Assembly (NCBI RefSeq): GCF_900129355.1 | Contig: NZ_FQVL01000001.1 | Location: forward strand, 635,753-699,752 | Source of the DNA: Seinonella peptonophila | Lineage (GTDB): Bacteria; Bacillota; Bacilli; Thermoactinomycetales; Thermoactinomycetaceae | Length of the DNA stretch: 64,000 bases | Reading direction: 5' to 3' | Shown here: positions 1 to 8,723 of the stretch, one piece after another | How the letters are laid out: each line of letters opens with the position of its first letter | How positions within the stretch are numbered: the first letter of the stretch is position 1 | Position numbers and translations under genes: made by a program | The notes under the pieces: model-generated | Seen by the model: only the letters and a program-made list of their open reading frames with translations | Database searches by the model: none | What the model was told of the DNA's origin: nothing

Positions 1-792
1 TCGATCCTCAGTGATCGTTTCGTGAACTTGATTCTTTTCATCAACGAGCTGGAAAAAGTGATACCTCTCTCGAAAAAGATAGTGAAACCAATATTTATAG
101 GGTAAGCCTTTCTTTATCTTGGTCCATTCGACCTTTTGACTTATCTGCTGCTGCTGTGTGCGATGAAGTAGAAAACGCAACTGATAAAAAGGTATTTGTC
201 TTAGAAACTGGATATTTAAAACAAATAAAAAAATACCGACTAACAGCATCGTTAAATGAACCGTTGCACCTGGTGACAACAGAGCGAAAATGATCATCAG
301 TAGACTCAGACACAGACTTAAAATACCAGTTACCCTTAATGCAATCCGATAAGGAAAATATAAGCTTAAAAGAGCCTGTATAACTCGCCCACCATCCAAG
401 GGATAAATAGGCAATAAATTAAAACATGCAATCATTACATTACACCAAATAAAAAACTGAGTCCATTCCTTATTCCACCAATCTACTCCATAAAAAAATA
501 GACCAGCTATGATCAAAAATACATGTTGAAAGGGACCCGCCAAAGATACAACCAATTCCTCTTTTGCTGTAATCCCTCCCCACTGATCTAGCTGAACCAA
601 CCCACCAAAAGGAAGTAATTCAAGTCCTCTTATTGACCAGCCATAAGCCTCTGCTGCAAGTAAATGACCCCATTCATGAACCACTACTAAAACAAGCAAA
701 GTCAATATTTCAATAAACTGCCCTGTCCAAACAGCAATCACAATGACTAAGCCCAGTAACGGATGAATCTGAACAGGGTACCTAAACAGCAA
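1..792 (-). CDS. spoIVFB: SpoIVFB, intramembrane metalloprotease (pro-sigma-K processing), partial
   Basis: M50/site-2 protease family. It cleaves pro-sigma-K in the outer forespore membrane under control of SpoIVFA and BofA. Visible: zinc motif HEWGH at about residues 39-43, the second metal/catalytic motif NLLPIYPLDGG near residues 124-134, and several hydrophobic segments. The tail from about residue 245 looks like the start of the CBS-type C-terminal domain. The frame runs off the left edge, so the C-terminus is missing. No ATG precedes the first helix. I chose a TTG at 790-792, which overlaps the spoIVFA stop and has a GGAAG-like ribosome site inside spoIVFA; this implies translational coupling. 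Family assignment is firm, the start is inferred. Confidence 0.92.
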   Translation of the reverse strand, partial: MLFRYPVQIHPLLGLVIVIAVWTGQFIEILTLLVLVVVHEWGHLLAAEAYGWSIRGLELLPFGGLVQLDQWGGITAKEELVVSLAGPFQHVFLIIAGLFFYGVDWWNKEWTQFFIWCNVMIACFNLLPIYPLDGGRVIQALLSLYFPYRIALRVTGILSLCLSLLMIIFALLSPGATVHLTMLLVGIFLFVLNIQFLRQIPFYQLRFLLHRTQQQQISQKVEWTKIKKGLPYKYWFHYLFRERYHFFQLVDEKNQVHETITEDR

Positions 793-1552
793 AAGGAATC
801 ACTTCCACAGGATCAATAAATCGTCCACTCTTTCGATATGCGATATAGACAAACGACCCCCGATCTTGATTCATTACTTTCCCTAATAGATCACTTGATC
901 GAATCCATTGTTTTTTCTTTACATGTAATTCTTTTAGAAAGCCAAACCAAGTTTGTCTACCATCAGAATGTTGAATTACAACTGTTTGACCTAATCCTTT
1001 TTTCAGTCCTGCAAAAACAACCCAACCAGCAGCCGGTGCGGTTACAACAGCATTTTTTTGAGTCTTTAATAGAATCCCTTTCCGTTTTGGATCAAAAGGC
1101 ATTACAACCTCACCACGAACAGGCATCGTCATGAATTCTGTTCGTTTTGTGGTGGTTGACTTCTTCGGTGAAAAAACAGGTAAAAAGGCAACTTGATTTC
1201 CCCATTTTTCACGATACCATTGGGAAAGTGCCGAAAATTGAAAATCCTGATTGACCGCTGTATTTATCCAGTACTGAACTTGATGTGCCTTGATCGAATT
1301 AGATTGATAAATTGTATAGGTAAATGCAAAGAGCAGAATCGATATAACTGTTTGAATCAGTAATTTTTGCTGGAAACTTCTCTTCTTATATGATGGATGT
1401 TTCGCTTGTCCATCCCATTTTACCTCGCTAGATCGAATTTCCTGCCAAGGAGCAGGATATGAAGCGGGCGGAATTCCATTTGAAAATCCTTGCTGAATTA
1501 GCTGGAGTTGCTCTGCTCTTCTTTTTTTAATATTGTTTTCCCAAGGTTGCAT
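782..1552 (-). CDS. spoIVFA: SpoIVFA, stage IV sporulation checkpoint protein
   Basis: Membrane-anchored partner that holds SpoIVFB inactive in the mother-cell-derived membrane until the SpoIVB signal. Start set at the ATG giving MQPWEN, which follows an AGGGAGGAAG ribosome site; the longer frame to 1579 has none. One transmembrane segment lies at about residues 63-83. The C-terminal third is a degenerate M23/LytM fold ending FIDPVEVIPFAV, like the B. subtilis protein, and lacks the zinc-ligand motifs of active LytM peptidases. It is followed directly by spoIVFB with overlapping ends, as in Bacillus. Confidence 0.93.
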   Translation of the reverse strand: MQPWENNIKKRRAEQLQLIQQGFSNGIPPASYPAPWQEIRSSEVKWDGQAKHPSYKKRSFQQKLLIQTVISILLFAFTYTIYQSNSIKAHQVQYWINTAVNQDFQFSALSQWYREKWGNQVAFLPVFSPKKSTTTKRTEFMTMPVRGEVVMPFDPKRKGILLKTQKNAVVTAPAAGWVVFAGLKKGLGQTVVIQHSDGRQTWFGFLKELHVKKKQWIRSSDLLGKVMNQDRGSFVYIAYRKSGRFIDPVEVIPFAV

Positions 1553-1587
1553 AACCTCTTCCTCCCTACCTTTGTCCACTCTGGTAC

Positions 1588-1613
1588 AAGGTATGTGAAA
1601 AAAGTTAAGTTAT
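1588..1613 (-). promoter_or_regulatory. Possible sigma-E promoter of spoIVFA
   Basis: On the minus strand an ATA element (1613-1611) is followed after 15 bases by CATACCTT, which fits the sigma-E -10 form CATANNNT. It lies about 35 bases ahead of the chosen spoIVFA start. spoIVFAB is sigma-E controlled in Bacillus. The match is short, so this is suggestive only. Confidence 0.35.
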
Positions 1614-1625
1614 GCTTATGAAGCA

Positions 1626-2462
1626 CTAATCGTTCATTTTTTGTTGATTATCTACATGTGCATTTTCAAGGATTTCAAGCGAATCTTTATATTCTACTGA
1701 TTCGATTTGGCAATTACGTCCGATTGTAATTCGATTGCCTCTTACAATTTTCGCTTTTGTGCATTCCAGATATATTTCTTCACCTTCAATCACATCAACC
1801 TCTAAAATGCCTGACCAATCAAAAAACTTCTTTATCATAGTTTGAAATAGATAATCATTGGGGTATTGAATCTTAATGTTTTGCCCACCAATTTCTTGAA
1901 TTTTACTATTTGTATATGGCATTATTTCAATCGTTTCTGCATTTAGAAGACCATTTATTTTTAAAACACCTCTTGATTTGAACTCTTCAACCTCACAATC
2001 CTTTTGCACCTGTAAACTACCAAATGATTGAAGTTGATGACCTCGAAAATTGCCTTGTACACTTAAAATGCCAGGCGCATATAAAGTGTGAGCCTCTAGA
2101 TCTTCCTCAAATTTTGCATGTCCATGAAGCGAGAGTTGCTTGATCTTTGATGATTTTCCTACCTGAATCACACCTGTCACTTTTACTTCTTCACCAACTA
2201 ATCCTCCATTGATTGTTGAATATCCATGACAAACGAGCGAATTTGTGCGAACTGATCCTAGTACCTTGCTTGTTCCACTAATATGAAATGTCTCGCTTTC
2301 AACAGAGCCGGTAATTTTACCCGTGCCATTAATTTGAATACTTTTACCCCGTACATCACCAGTGATTTGTCCTGATCCATTAATGTGAACTTGAGAAGCA
2401 TCGCCAACATTTAAGTTTGTAGAGTCATCGTGAATGAATCCCTTCTCTTCCATCCATAACAC
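1626..2462 (-). CDS. Bactofilin-like polymer-forming protein (YhbE/YhbF type)
   Basis: 278 residues dominated by short beta-strand repeats with regularly spaced glycines (for example SGQITGDVRGKSIQING, then SGTSKVLGSV and similar), typical of the polymer-forming cytoskeletal (DUF583/bactofilin) fold. The repeats occupy about residues 20-180, followed by a less repetitive C-terminal part. In B. subtilis the two bactofilins YhbE and YhbF sit beside yhbD, and the same pairing is seen here with the next gene. Likely a cytoskeletal scaffold near the membrane. The location between minD and spoIVFA is unlike B. subtilis. Confidence 0.85.
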   Translation of the reverse strand: MLWMEEKGFIHDDSTNLNVGDASQVHINGSGQITGDVRGKSIQINGTGKITGSVESETFHISGTSKVLGSVRTNSLVCHGYSTINGGLVGEEVKVTGVIQVGKSSKIKQLSLHGHAKFEEDLEAHTLYAPGILSVQGNFRGHQLQSFGSLQVQKDCEVEEFKSRGVLKINGLLNAETIEIMPYTNSKIQEIGGQNIKIQYPNDYLFQTMIKKFFDWSGILEVDVIEGEEIYLECTKAKIVRGNRITIGRNCQIESVEYKDSLEILENAHVDNQQKMND

Positions 2463-2467
2463 CCTTT

Positions 2468-3076
2468 CTATTCAGCTCTTATTTTGTCAACCATCTCTTG
2501 AAGGTCAATCTCTACAATTTTTCGTGCCTCAGGATCAATTAAAATTTTTTCTTCTGCTGATGTGATGAACCAAATACCTACTCCAAACTTCCTTAGTAAA
2601 ATTAAATATTGGTGATCACCAACCGTAACGCTTTCTTTCACTAAAGCAACCATTTGTTTACCCTCGTCCCATGTAACTTGACCTGACTGCATCAAGTCCT
2701 CGAAAATACGCAAGCTAAGCAAAGCAGGGATCGTGAGGGTTTCTTCATTAGGATAAAGAGAATGATAAAGTTCAATGCTCTCTCTTCGTAATAATTCCTG
2801 CTCTTCAATCTCCGTGATCTTTAAGATGACATCATTTCTTTTTGTAAACATTTTGGCAATGTCATCTAGAGATAATTGATCTTTTAATTCCTTGATCTTT
2901 TGAATCCTTAGTAACACTTTATCTTCAGGAAAATATGTCTCTTGACCAGTATAACTAGACTTTTTTATAAACCATTCCTCAGGGATCATTTTTTTCCGTT
3001 TCCAACGATAGAGTTGTCCATATGAAATCCCGGTCAATTTGAGCAATTCTTTCTTTGAAATCAAACGAGACACCAT
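2468..3076 (-). CDS. yhbD: YhbD-like MerR-type helix-turn-helix protein (DUF4004)
   Basis: The N-terminus SKKELLKLTGISYGQLYRW is a MerR-like winged helix that closely resembles B. subtilis YhbD, including the downstream TGQETYFPEDK stretch. The start was moved to the ATG at 3074-3076 (MVSRLISK), which follows AAAGGAGGG; the longer frame to 3172 has no ribosome site. About 202 residues. The gap to the bactofilin gene is only five bases, so the two form one transcription unit. It may regulate or localise the bactofilin; the direct function is unknown. Confidence 0.85.
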   Translation of the reverse strand: MVSRLISKKELLKLTGISYGQLYRWKRKKMIPEEWFIKKSSYTGQETYFPEDKVLLRIQKIKELKDQLSLDDIAKMFTKRNDVILKITEIEEQELLRRESIELYHSLYPNEETLTIPALLSLRIFEDLMQSGQVTWDEGKQMVALVKESVTVGDHQYLILLRKFGVGIWFITSAEEKILIDPEARKIVEIDLQEMVDKIRAE

Positions 3077-3167
3077 ACATCCCTCCTTTACAAGCATCGT
3101 AACATAACATTGTTTCGCTATCAAGCCGATTCCATACAATTTATGCTTTTTTTCAAATAAAATAGAA

Positions 3168-3192
3168 GACACCGCAGAAAACGGTGCCCTTT
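3168..3192 (-). terminator. Terminator after minD
   Basis: Read on the minus strand, GGCACCG is followed by a seven-base loop and CGGTGTC, then a T-rich run. It separates the min genes from the yhbD-bactofilin pair. Confidence 0.6.
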
Positions 3193-3199
3193 TAAAACA

Positions 3200-3991
3200 C
3201 TATGCAAACCCTAGCCATTTTTTCATTCGAAAAAACATATTCGATTTCTTTTGTAAAATCATTAAGGGAACCATTTCACCTTGAATTCGTTTAGCGATAT
3301 TTCTGTAAGCCTTTCCTGCTAAACTATTAGAATGGGCAACAGGTTCTCCAAGGTTTCCACCTCGTATCACCTGTTCGTCATCAGGTACGACGCCTAATAA
3401 GTCTATTGCTAGCATAGCAACCACTTCATCTATGTCCATCATTCCACCATCGCGGACCATCTGCGTACGTAGACGATTGACGACCAATTTAGGTTGTGCT
3501 ATGCTCTCTTTTTCCAAAAGCCCGATAACACGATCTGCGTCACGTACTGCTGTGCATTCGGGAGTTGTCACTATAATTGCTCTATCAGCTCCAGCTATCG
3601 CATGTTGAAATCCTGTTTCTATGCCAGCAGGACAATCAATAATGACAAAATCAAATTCTTCTTTTAACTCAGCTACTAGCCAACGCAGTTGATTCGCATT
3701 GAGCGCTGTCTTATCTTTTATTTGTGCAGCAGGTAGTAAATATAATTCCTCACAACGTTTATCCTTGATAAGAGCTTGACGGATTCGACATTTCTTTTCT
3801 ACTACATCGATAATATCGTAGATAATACGATTTTCTAAACCAAGTAGCACATCAAGATTCCTTAATCCAATATCGGTATCGATGAGGCATACCTTTTTAT
3901 TTGACAGAGAGAGGGCGGTACCGATGTTAACCGACGTTGTCGACTTTCCCACTCCACCCTTTCCTGAAGTGATCACGATACTCTCTCCCAT
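3200..3991 (-). CDS. minD: MinD, septum-site-determining ATPase
   Basis: Deviant Walker A ATPase of the ParA/MinD family that activates MinC at the membrane to block polar Z-rings. The P-loop GKGGVGKST is at residues 10-18, DTDIGLRNLD follows at about 38-47, and the Walker B-like FVIIDCPAG near 115-123. The last 13 residues (NMFFRMKKWLGFA) form an amphipathic membrane-targeting helix. 263 residues, normal length. It follows minC by about 70 bases, as in Bacillus. Confidence 0.97.
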   Translation of the reverse strand: MGESIVITSGKGGVGKSTTSVNIGTALSLSNKKVCLIDTDIGLRNLDVLLGLENRIIYDIIDVVEKKCRIRQALIKDKRCEELYLLPAAQIKDKTALNANQLRWLVAELKEEFDFVIIDCPAGIETGFQHAIAGADRAIIVTTPECTAVRDADRVIGLLEKESIAQPKLVVNRLRTQMVRDGGMMDIDEVVAMLAIDLLGVVPDDEQVIRGGNLGEPVAHSNSLAGKAYRNIAKRIQGEMVPLMILQKKSNMFFRMKKWLGFA

Positions 3992-4061
3992 AATCGATTA
4001 CGAGGTTGCTAGAAATTTCGGCAACATCTCGCAATTACTCCCTCCCTTCATGCTTACCCAT

Positions 4062-4742
4062 TCAAATCCCACGATGATAAGGCTCTTTCCATTCTTTTTC
4101 GGGTCGTATTTGGCTTAGTAGATGCATTTTTTCTACAGATATTTGCTCTCCATGAACATAAGCAAACTGCATTTCAACTTCTTTCTCTTCCCAATGGTCT
4201 GGAGGACGAGATATAATTTCCGCAATACGCAGTTGAGTAGGGCGTAAAATAGATGCAGCAATAATTGCCGTATGATCTCCTTTCACTCCCGCATGTGCAA
4301 GTCCCCGTAAAGCACCTAACACAAAAATACTTCCTGTTGATTGGATAATACCGCCTGGATTTACATCGCCAGCAAAAAGTAAATCTCCAACATGTTGTAA
4401 AACCTGACCAGAGCGAACAGTACCAACAAGCATTTGAATACCATGCTCGGGTTCTAACAGATATGAGCCAGCTTCTGATTCAAACCCCTGAATCTGTAAG
4501 TTCTTTCGAATCGCAAACAAATTACGGAGTTCTAACTCTTCTTGCTTGGTAATCTGTCGTTTACCTAGTTTGATCTGTACCTTCATCTCTGGTCCATCCC
4601 AAATATGAGCAGCATTATTATGTTCTAATTTATATTTCAGCTCATTCATAATAGCTGTAAAGGGGCGCGAGTCATCAAGAAAAAAGAGGAGTCCTTCTTT
4701 TGTCCCTTTTATGGTTACGCCTGGTTTCAACACTTTCCCCAT
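4062..4742 (-). CDS. minC: MinC, septum inhibitor
   Basis: FtsZ assembly inhibitor. The N-terminal domain spans about 1-100. The C-terminal beta-helix (about 110-205) has the family features TVRSGQVLQHVGDLLFAGD, NPGGII and GALRGLAHAG, which bind MinD and MinC. The ATG follows a GGGGTGACG ribosome site. 226 residues matches the Bacillus protein. It is the first gene of a minCD unit because a strong terminator separates it from radC. Confidence 0.96.
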   Translation of the reverse strand: MGKVLKPGVTIKGTKEGLLFFLDDSRPFTAIMNELKYKLEHNNAAHIWDGPEMKVQIKLGKRQITKQEELELRNLFAIRKNLQIQGFESEAGSYLLEPEHGIQMLVGTVRSGQVLQHVGDLLFAGDVNPGGIIQSTGSIFVLGALRGLAHAGVKGDHTAIIAASILRPTQLRIAEIISRPPDHWEEKEVEMQFAYVHGEQISVEKMHLLSQIRPEKEWKEPYHRGI

Positions 4743-4811
4743 CCAACGTCACCCCGTCTCACTTTTTACATTTCGATATCTTCCTTCTTTTTCCTTCTCT
4801 ATCAAGATCCG

Positions 4812-4855
4812 AAAAAAAAGAGAACCTGATGAAAACCTTTCATCATCTTCTCTTT
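4812..4855 (-). terminator. Rho-independent terminator after radC
   Basis: Minus strand: AAAGAGAA...GATGA / TCATC...TTCTCTTT stem directly after the radC stop, followed by eight T. It shows that the maf-radC transcript ends here rather than continuing into minCD. Confidence 0.85.
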
Positions 4856-5553
4856 CACTGGTGTATGAATCTTTCATCAGGAATCAAACCATTTTCCTTC
4901 ATACTAAAATAATTAAGATCACCGATCACTATATGATCCACTACCTCGATCCCAATCATTTTTCCACTCTCCACCAATCGAAATGTAATTTCTATATCTT
5001 CTGTACTTGGACTTGGATCACCACTTGGGTGATTATGTATACAAATAATTCTGGCTGCACTACATTTTACAGCCTCACGAAAAATCTCACGTGGATGAAC
5101 AACAGAAAGATTAAGACTACCAATAAAAATACATTTCTTATCTATTACCCTATTTTTCGTATTCAGAAACATACAGATAAAGTGTTCTTGTTGATAGAAC
5201 CGCAATTCGTTTCTAATCATGTCTACAGCGTCAATAGGTTGATGAATAAATTGTCCATCCGTACTTGTCACTTGCCTAACTCGCTTCCCCAATTCAAGCC
5301 CCGCTAATAGTTGAACAGCCTTTGCAGGTCCTACCCCATGAATTGCTAATAACTCATGAAAAGAAATCTGCGCCAAGCTTTGTATACCACCGACTTCCAC
5401 TAAAATCTTCTGAGCCAGCTCCATTACCGATTCCCCAGCACTACCTGTACGTAACAATAGTGCTATCAATTCTCCATTAGACAAAGATTTAGGACCATTC
5501 TCAATCATTCGTTCACGTGGTCGATCTTCTAATGGGAGTGATTTTAATAGCAA
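4855..5553 (-). CDS. radC: RadC-like JAB-domain protein (YsxA)
   Basis: The N-terminal helix-hairpin-helix-like part (about 1-100, LLAIHGVGPAKAVQLL) is followed by a JAB1/MPN-type domain with the metal motif HNHPSGDPSPSTED near residues 173-186. Despite the RadC name, the biochemical role is unsettled; the fold suggests a metal-dependent hydrolase. The TTG start (MLLKSLPLEDRPRERM) lies eight bases after AAGGAG. 232 residues, standard length. In B. subtilis it sits between maf and mreB; here the next gene is minC. Confidence 0.92.
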   Translation of the reverse strand: MLLKSLPLEDRPRERMIENGPKSLSNGELIALLLRTGSAGESVMELAQKILVEVGGIQSLAQISFHELLAIHGVGPAKAVQLLAGLELGKRVRQVTSTDGQFIHQPIDAVDMIRNELRFYQQEHFICMFLNTKNRVIDKKCIFIGSLNLSVVHPREIFREAVKCSAARIICIHNHPSGDPSPSTEDIEITFRLVESGKMIGIEVVDHIVIGDLNYFSMKENGLIPDERFIHQ

Positions 5554-5602
5554 CCCTGATTCTCCTTTCTTACAATATTCATTTTAGACTCATAGCATTT
5601 TT

Positions 5603-6196
5603 TCAGCGAAATTGATTCATAGACTTGTCAATTTGACGAAATAGATCCTGTAATAACACTAACGAAAGGCCTACTACATTAAAATAGCATCCATCAATTC
5701 GATCAATTAATGTCGCTCCAATCCCTTGAATGCCATATGAACCAGCCTTATCCATTGGTTCCCCTGTCAAAACATATTCTTCTATCTCACTTTTCAATAA
5801 AGTTCTCATCCAAACTCGTGTCATACGCACTCCGCTTTTACACTCTTTCACAACCCCATCAACCAGCTCTATCAATGTAATGCCTGTGTAGACTTGGTGC
5901 TCTTTCCCCTGTAGCTGAGTTAACATTTGAATCGCTTCATGTTGATCCTTAGGTTTGCCTAAGATTGATATTCCGTCAAATACTATTGTATCTGCCCCGA
6001 TTATCAAGGCATCTGTAAAATCTTGTTGTGCAGCTTTGGCCTTACGTATTGATAATTCTTGAACAATCTTTTCAGGAGTTAAAGAACAATTTGTAATCGT
6101 TTCATCCACTTGATAATTAACTGGTGTAAAATGAAGACCTAACTGGGAGAGTAGTTCACGCCTTCTGGGAGAGCCAGATGCTAAAACTAATTCCAT
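5603..6196 (-). CDS. maf: Maf, nucleoside triphosphate pyrophosphatase
   Basis: Maf/HAM1-fold pyrophosphatase acting on dTTP/UTP and modified nucleotides, with a role in division arrest during competence in Bacillus. Visible: LASGSPRRRELL at residues 5-16, and IIGADTIV and GKPKDQHEA, which carry the acidic and lysine catalytic residues. 197 residues. It is followed by radC, in the conserved spoIIB-maf-radC order. Confidence 0.95.
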   Translation of the reverse strand: MELVLASGSPRRRELLSQLGLHFTPVNYQVDETITNCSLTPEKIVQELSIRKAKAAQQDFTDALIIGADTIVFDGISILGKPKDQHEAIQMLTQLQGKEHQVYTGITLIELVDGVVKECKSGVRMTRVWMRTLLKSEIEEYVLTGEPMDKAGSYGIQGIGATLIDRIDGCYFNVVGLSLVLLQDLFRQIDKSMNQFR

Positions 6197-6215
6197 TTTA
6201 CGAACCTCCGTTTAT

Positions 6216-7160
6216 CTATGTTGTACTAAGAAACTGTTTATAAGCAATTATATATCTGATCAGCTCTTCCTGCATCTGAGCGACTGAACCATCCTTAAAC
6301 AAAACATCACGCAAAGACTCGAGCATCTCAACTAGGGGCTCTTTTTGAATCATCGTTAATGAACGAGTTTGATCCTGAATCGAACTTTCTAAATCAAAGA
6401 ACGAATTTTTGAGTGATTTTTTATCCGAGAATGATTGATTTGTTTGCAAATTCACCAATTGATTCCAAATTTGATTGCTTTTTCGAAGAGAAATTTGAAC
6501 AGATGGGGGAACAGAAGGTTTCTCATTAGCCAAATGCCAGTTAACTGGATAAACTTGAATCCCTTTGCTTTGAAAGAGCTTAACATATTCTCTTGCCTTT
6601 TGTTCATTATTTGTTACGCTGACATAGACCCGATAAGGTGTCCTTGAGGAAATCACAGCAGATAATCCCTTTATATGTAACTTCCTAGCTTTTTGTATAG
6701 CTCCTTGCTGATTGCGATAATGACCCGCCTGTAGTAGATAAATAGTCGATAACTCATGGGATGAAGATTGGTTTTTTATGATACTCTGCTCTTTTTTCGG
6801 AGGAAGATACAAGTGAGAATCAATCGTTCGATCTGAATATTTGAATTTATCGGAAAATATAGAGAGGACTGAAAAGCCTAATACCAATCCCACCAAGATC
6901 GCACCTAAAATAGAGACCAGAAAAGGTAACGCACGACGCCATAACTCTCTAAAAGTACTTCTATTAGGAGTGATGGTCGATTCTACTGAAGGACTACGCC
7001 AATATAACGCTTCCTCATAATCATTTCCTGGGTTCTTCATTGTTTGATGTTGTACCAATTTATTTGTTACAGATGACTTAGGTAAACTTGCTAATTTCTT
7101 CTTTTGCTGTTTTCCATTTTTTGTTTGAATGTTTATTTTTGGATCTGGCAATTTACTCAT
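6216..7160 (-). CDS. spoIIB: SPOR-domain membrane protein, SpoIIB-like
   Basis: Single-pass membrane protein: a basic N-terminal cytoplasmic part (about 1-90), a transmembrane helix near residues 91-115 (VSILGAILVGLVLGFSVL), a linker, then a SPOR domain around 135-205 (YLLQAGHYRNQQGAIQKARKL through IQVYPVNW). SpoIIB of Bacillus has the same architecture and binds denuded glycan at the sporulation septum. The position between comC and maf supports this orthology. Sequence conservation outside the SPOR domain is low, so the gene name rests on domain order and synteny. Confidence 0.78.
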   Translation of the reverse strand: MSKLPDPKINIQTKNGKQQKKKLASLPKSSVTNKLVQHQTMKNPGNDYEEALYWRSPSVESTITPNRSTFRELWRRALPFLVSILGAILVGLVLGFSVLSIFSDKFKYSDRTIDSHLYLPPKKEQSIIKNQSSSHELSTIYLLQAGHYRNQQGAIQKARKLHIKGLSAVISSRTPYRVYVSVTNNEQKAREYVKLFQSKGIQVYPVNWHLANEKPSVPPSVQISLRKSNQIWNQLVNLQTNQSFSDKKSLKNSFFDLESSIQDQTRSLTMIQKEPLVEMLESLRDVLFKDGSVAQMQEELIRYIIAYKQFLSTT

Positions 7161-7172
7161 CCTTTCTACCTT

Positions 7173-7808
7173 CTAATACAAAAGTGATGATAGCCACTGA
7201 TATCCGTATATGTAACTACAGATGATACCCATTGAAAGGTGAGGAGCAAAGGGAATTTTGGCTTTCCAATCGACAGATTTACTTCTGATCCATTCAATCA
7301 AAATCATAATGAAAGTGCTCATTGAAGCAAGCCATAAAGCGAGTATAAATATATATCCATCAATAAATAATGAACTTATGGCCAGCAGTTTAACATCTCC
7401 CCAGCCCATACATCTTGTCCAACTAATAAGAAACGACAACAGAGAGGTGATCGCAAAAAAACGAATGAACTCATCAAAAGAGATGTTAGTAAGAAAAATA
7501 AATTTGCTGATGATGTAGATGATAAGTCCAATATAAATACATAAATCCGGAATAAGCCCTGTCCATTGATCAGCACAAGTAGCGATCAACAGTACAGCTA
7601 GCAAGCCAACAAACAAAAATTGTTGTTCTAATAACATTTGCTGTACCTTAGAAGCTGTCATGAAACCAATGGCAACTGAAAACAAACAAAAATATAGTGA
7701 ATCAATCCGCGGAATCAATATCTGATACCTTTTTTGTAGAATCCATTTTGTCAACCATGGAGTCAATGCATAGATCATTTGAGCTAAAATGAAAGAAATG
7801 ATAGACAC
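7173..7808 (-). CDS. comC: ComC-like type IV prepilin peptidase, short N-terminus
   Basis: Polytopic A24 aspartate protease that processes competence pseudopilins. The first catalytic Asp lies in ADQWTGLIPD (about 80-90) and the second in GWGDVKLL (about 134-141). The C-terminal PFAPHLSMG matches ComC. The usual N-terminal cytoplasmic loop with two CxxC pairs (zinc and N-methylation part) is absent, and the protein is about 35 residues shorter than B. subtilis ComC. The GTG at 7806-7808 follows AGGTGAG and is preferred over the GTG at 7820. Position next to spoIIB agrees. Confidence 0.85.
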   Translation of the reverse strand: MSIISFILAQMIYALTPWLTKWILQKRYQILIPRIDSLYFCLFSVAIGFMTASKVQQMLLEQQFLFVGLLAVLLIATCADQWTGLIPDLCIYIGLIIYIISKFIFLTNISFDEFIRFFAITSLLSFLISWTRCMGWGDVKLLAISSLFIDGYIFILALWLASMSTFIMILIEWIRSKSVDWKAKIPFAPHLSMGIICSYIYGYQWLSSLLY

Positions 7809-7997
7809 AAGCCGTCTCACCTAATCTTGATCGTATTTTGTAAAATAAAGAATCGCTCATGTGTTCGATATTACCATATTTTACATATTTTTTCCATAGT
7901 GTTTTTTTGTAATATTTCGTCCAAATCTAGGCTGTGCGTAATAATCAAAAACCGATATTGTATAGATTATAAAATTTAATTTAGGAGGCATCTCATT

Positions 7998-8723
7998 ATG
8001 CTACAAGTTGAAAAAGTAACAGGTGGATACTCTCTATCACATGCAGTCATCCACCAATTAACTTTTTCAGTTACAAACGCCGAAATAGTTGGGTTAATCG
8101 GTCTAAACGGAGCTGGTAAAAGTACAACGATTAAACACATATTGGGACTTATGTCTCCGCATACTGGAACGATCAAATTAGATGGAAATTCATTGAAAGA
8201 AGATACCAAATCATATCGATCAAAAATAGCATATATCCCAGAGGTTCCACAATTTTATGAAGAGCTTACTCTTTGGGAGCATCTTGAATTAACTGCTTTA
8301 GCCTATCAAATCCCTACGGAAACTTTTCTATCACGTGCTAACGACTTATTAGAACTGTTCCGTATGCAGCGCGCAAAAAAATGGTTCCCAAATACATTTT
8401 CAAAAGGGATGCAACAAAAAATTATGATCTTATGTGCCTTCTTAGTTGAGGCAAAGTATATGGTGATTGATGAACCGTTTGTTGGTCTTGATCCTCTCGC
8501 CATCCAAGCTATTCTTCAACTACTCCTAGAGATGAAACAAAAAGGAATGGGCATCCTCCTTTCAACCCATATTTTAAGTATGGCTGAAAAGTACTGTGAC
8601 CGCTTTTTAATTTTAGATCAGGGACGAATCAAATTAGCAGGTACTCTACAAGATATCCAACTACAATTAAACCAACCATCTATATCATTAGAAGAATGTT
8701 TTTATAAAGTGGTGAACGACTGA
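7998..8723 (+). CDS. ecsA: EcsA, ABC transporter ATP-binding subunit
   Basis: ABC ATPase with Walker A GLNGAGKST at residues 35-43, signature FSKGMQQK near 134-141, Walker B YMVIDEP about 154-160 and switch His in LLSTHI. Close to B. subtilis EcsA in length (241) and sequence. EcsAB affects regulated proteolysis by RasP, secretion and competence; the substrate is not settled. A strong TAGGAGG site precedes the ATG. The stop overlaps the ecsB start by one base (TGATG), so translation is coupled. Confidence 0.93.
   Translation: MLQVEKVTGGYSLSHAVIHQLTFSVTNAEIVGLIGLNGAGKSTTIKHILGLMSPHTGTIKLDGNSLKEDTKSYRSKIAYIPEVPQFYEELTLWEHLELTALAYQIPTETFLSRANDLLELFRMQRAKKWFPNTFSKGMQQKIMILCAFLVEAKYMVIDEPFVGLDPLAIQAILQLLLEMKQKGMGILLSTHILSMAEKYCDRFLILDQGRIKLAGTLQDIQLQLNQPSISLEECFYKVVND

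Noticed and set aside
95-313. 72-codon minus-strand ORF at the left edge
   Set aside because: It overlaps the conserved spoIVFB frame and resembles nothing.
4711-5307. 198-codon plus-strand ORF over radC
   Set aside because: It lies antisense to radC, has no ribosome site, and radC has full family motifs and a terminator.
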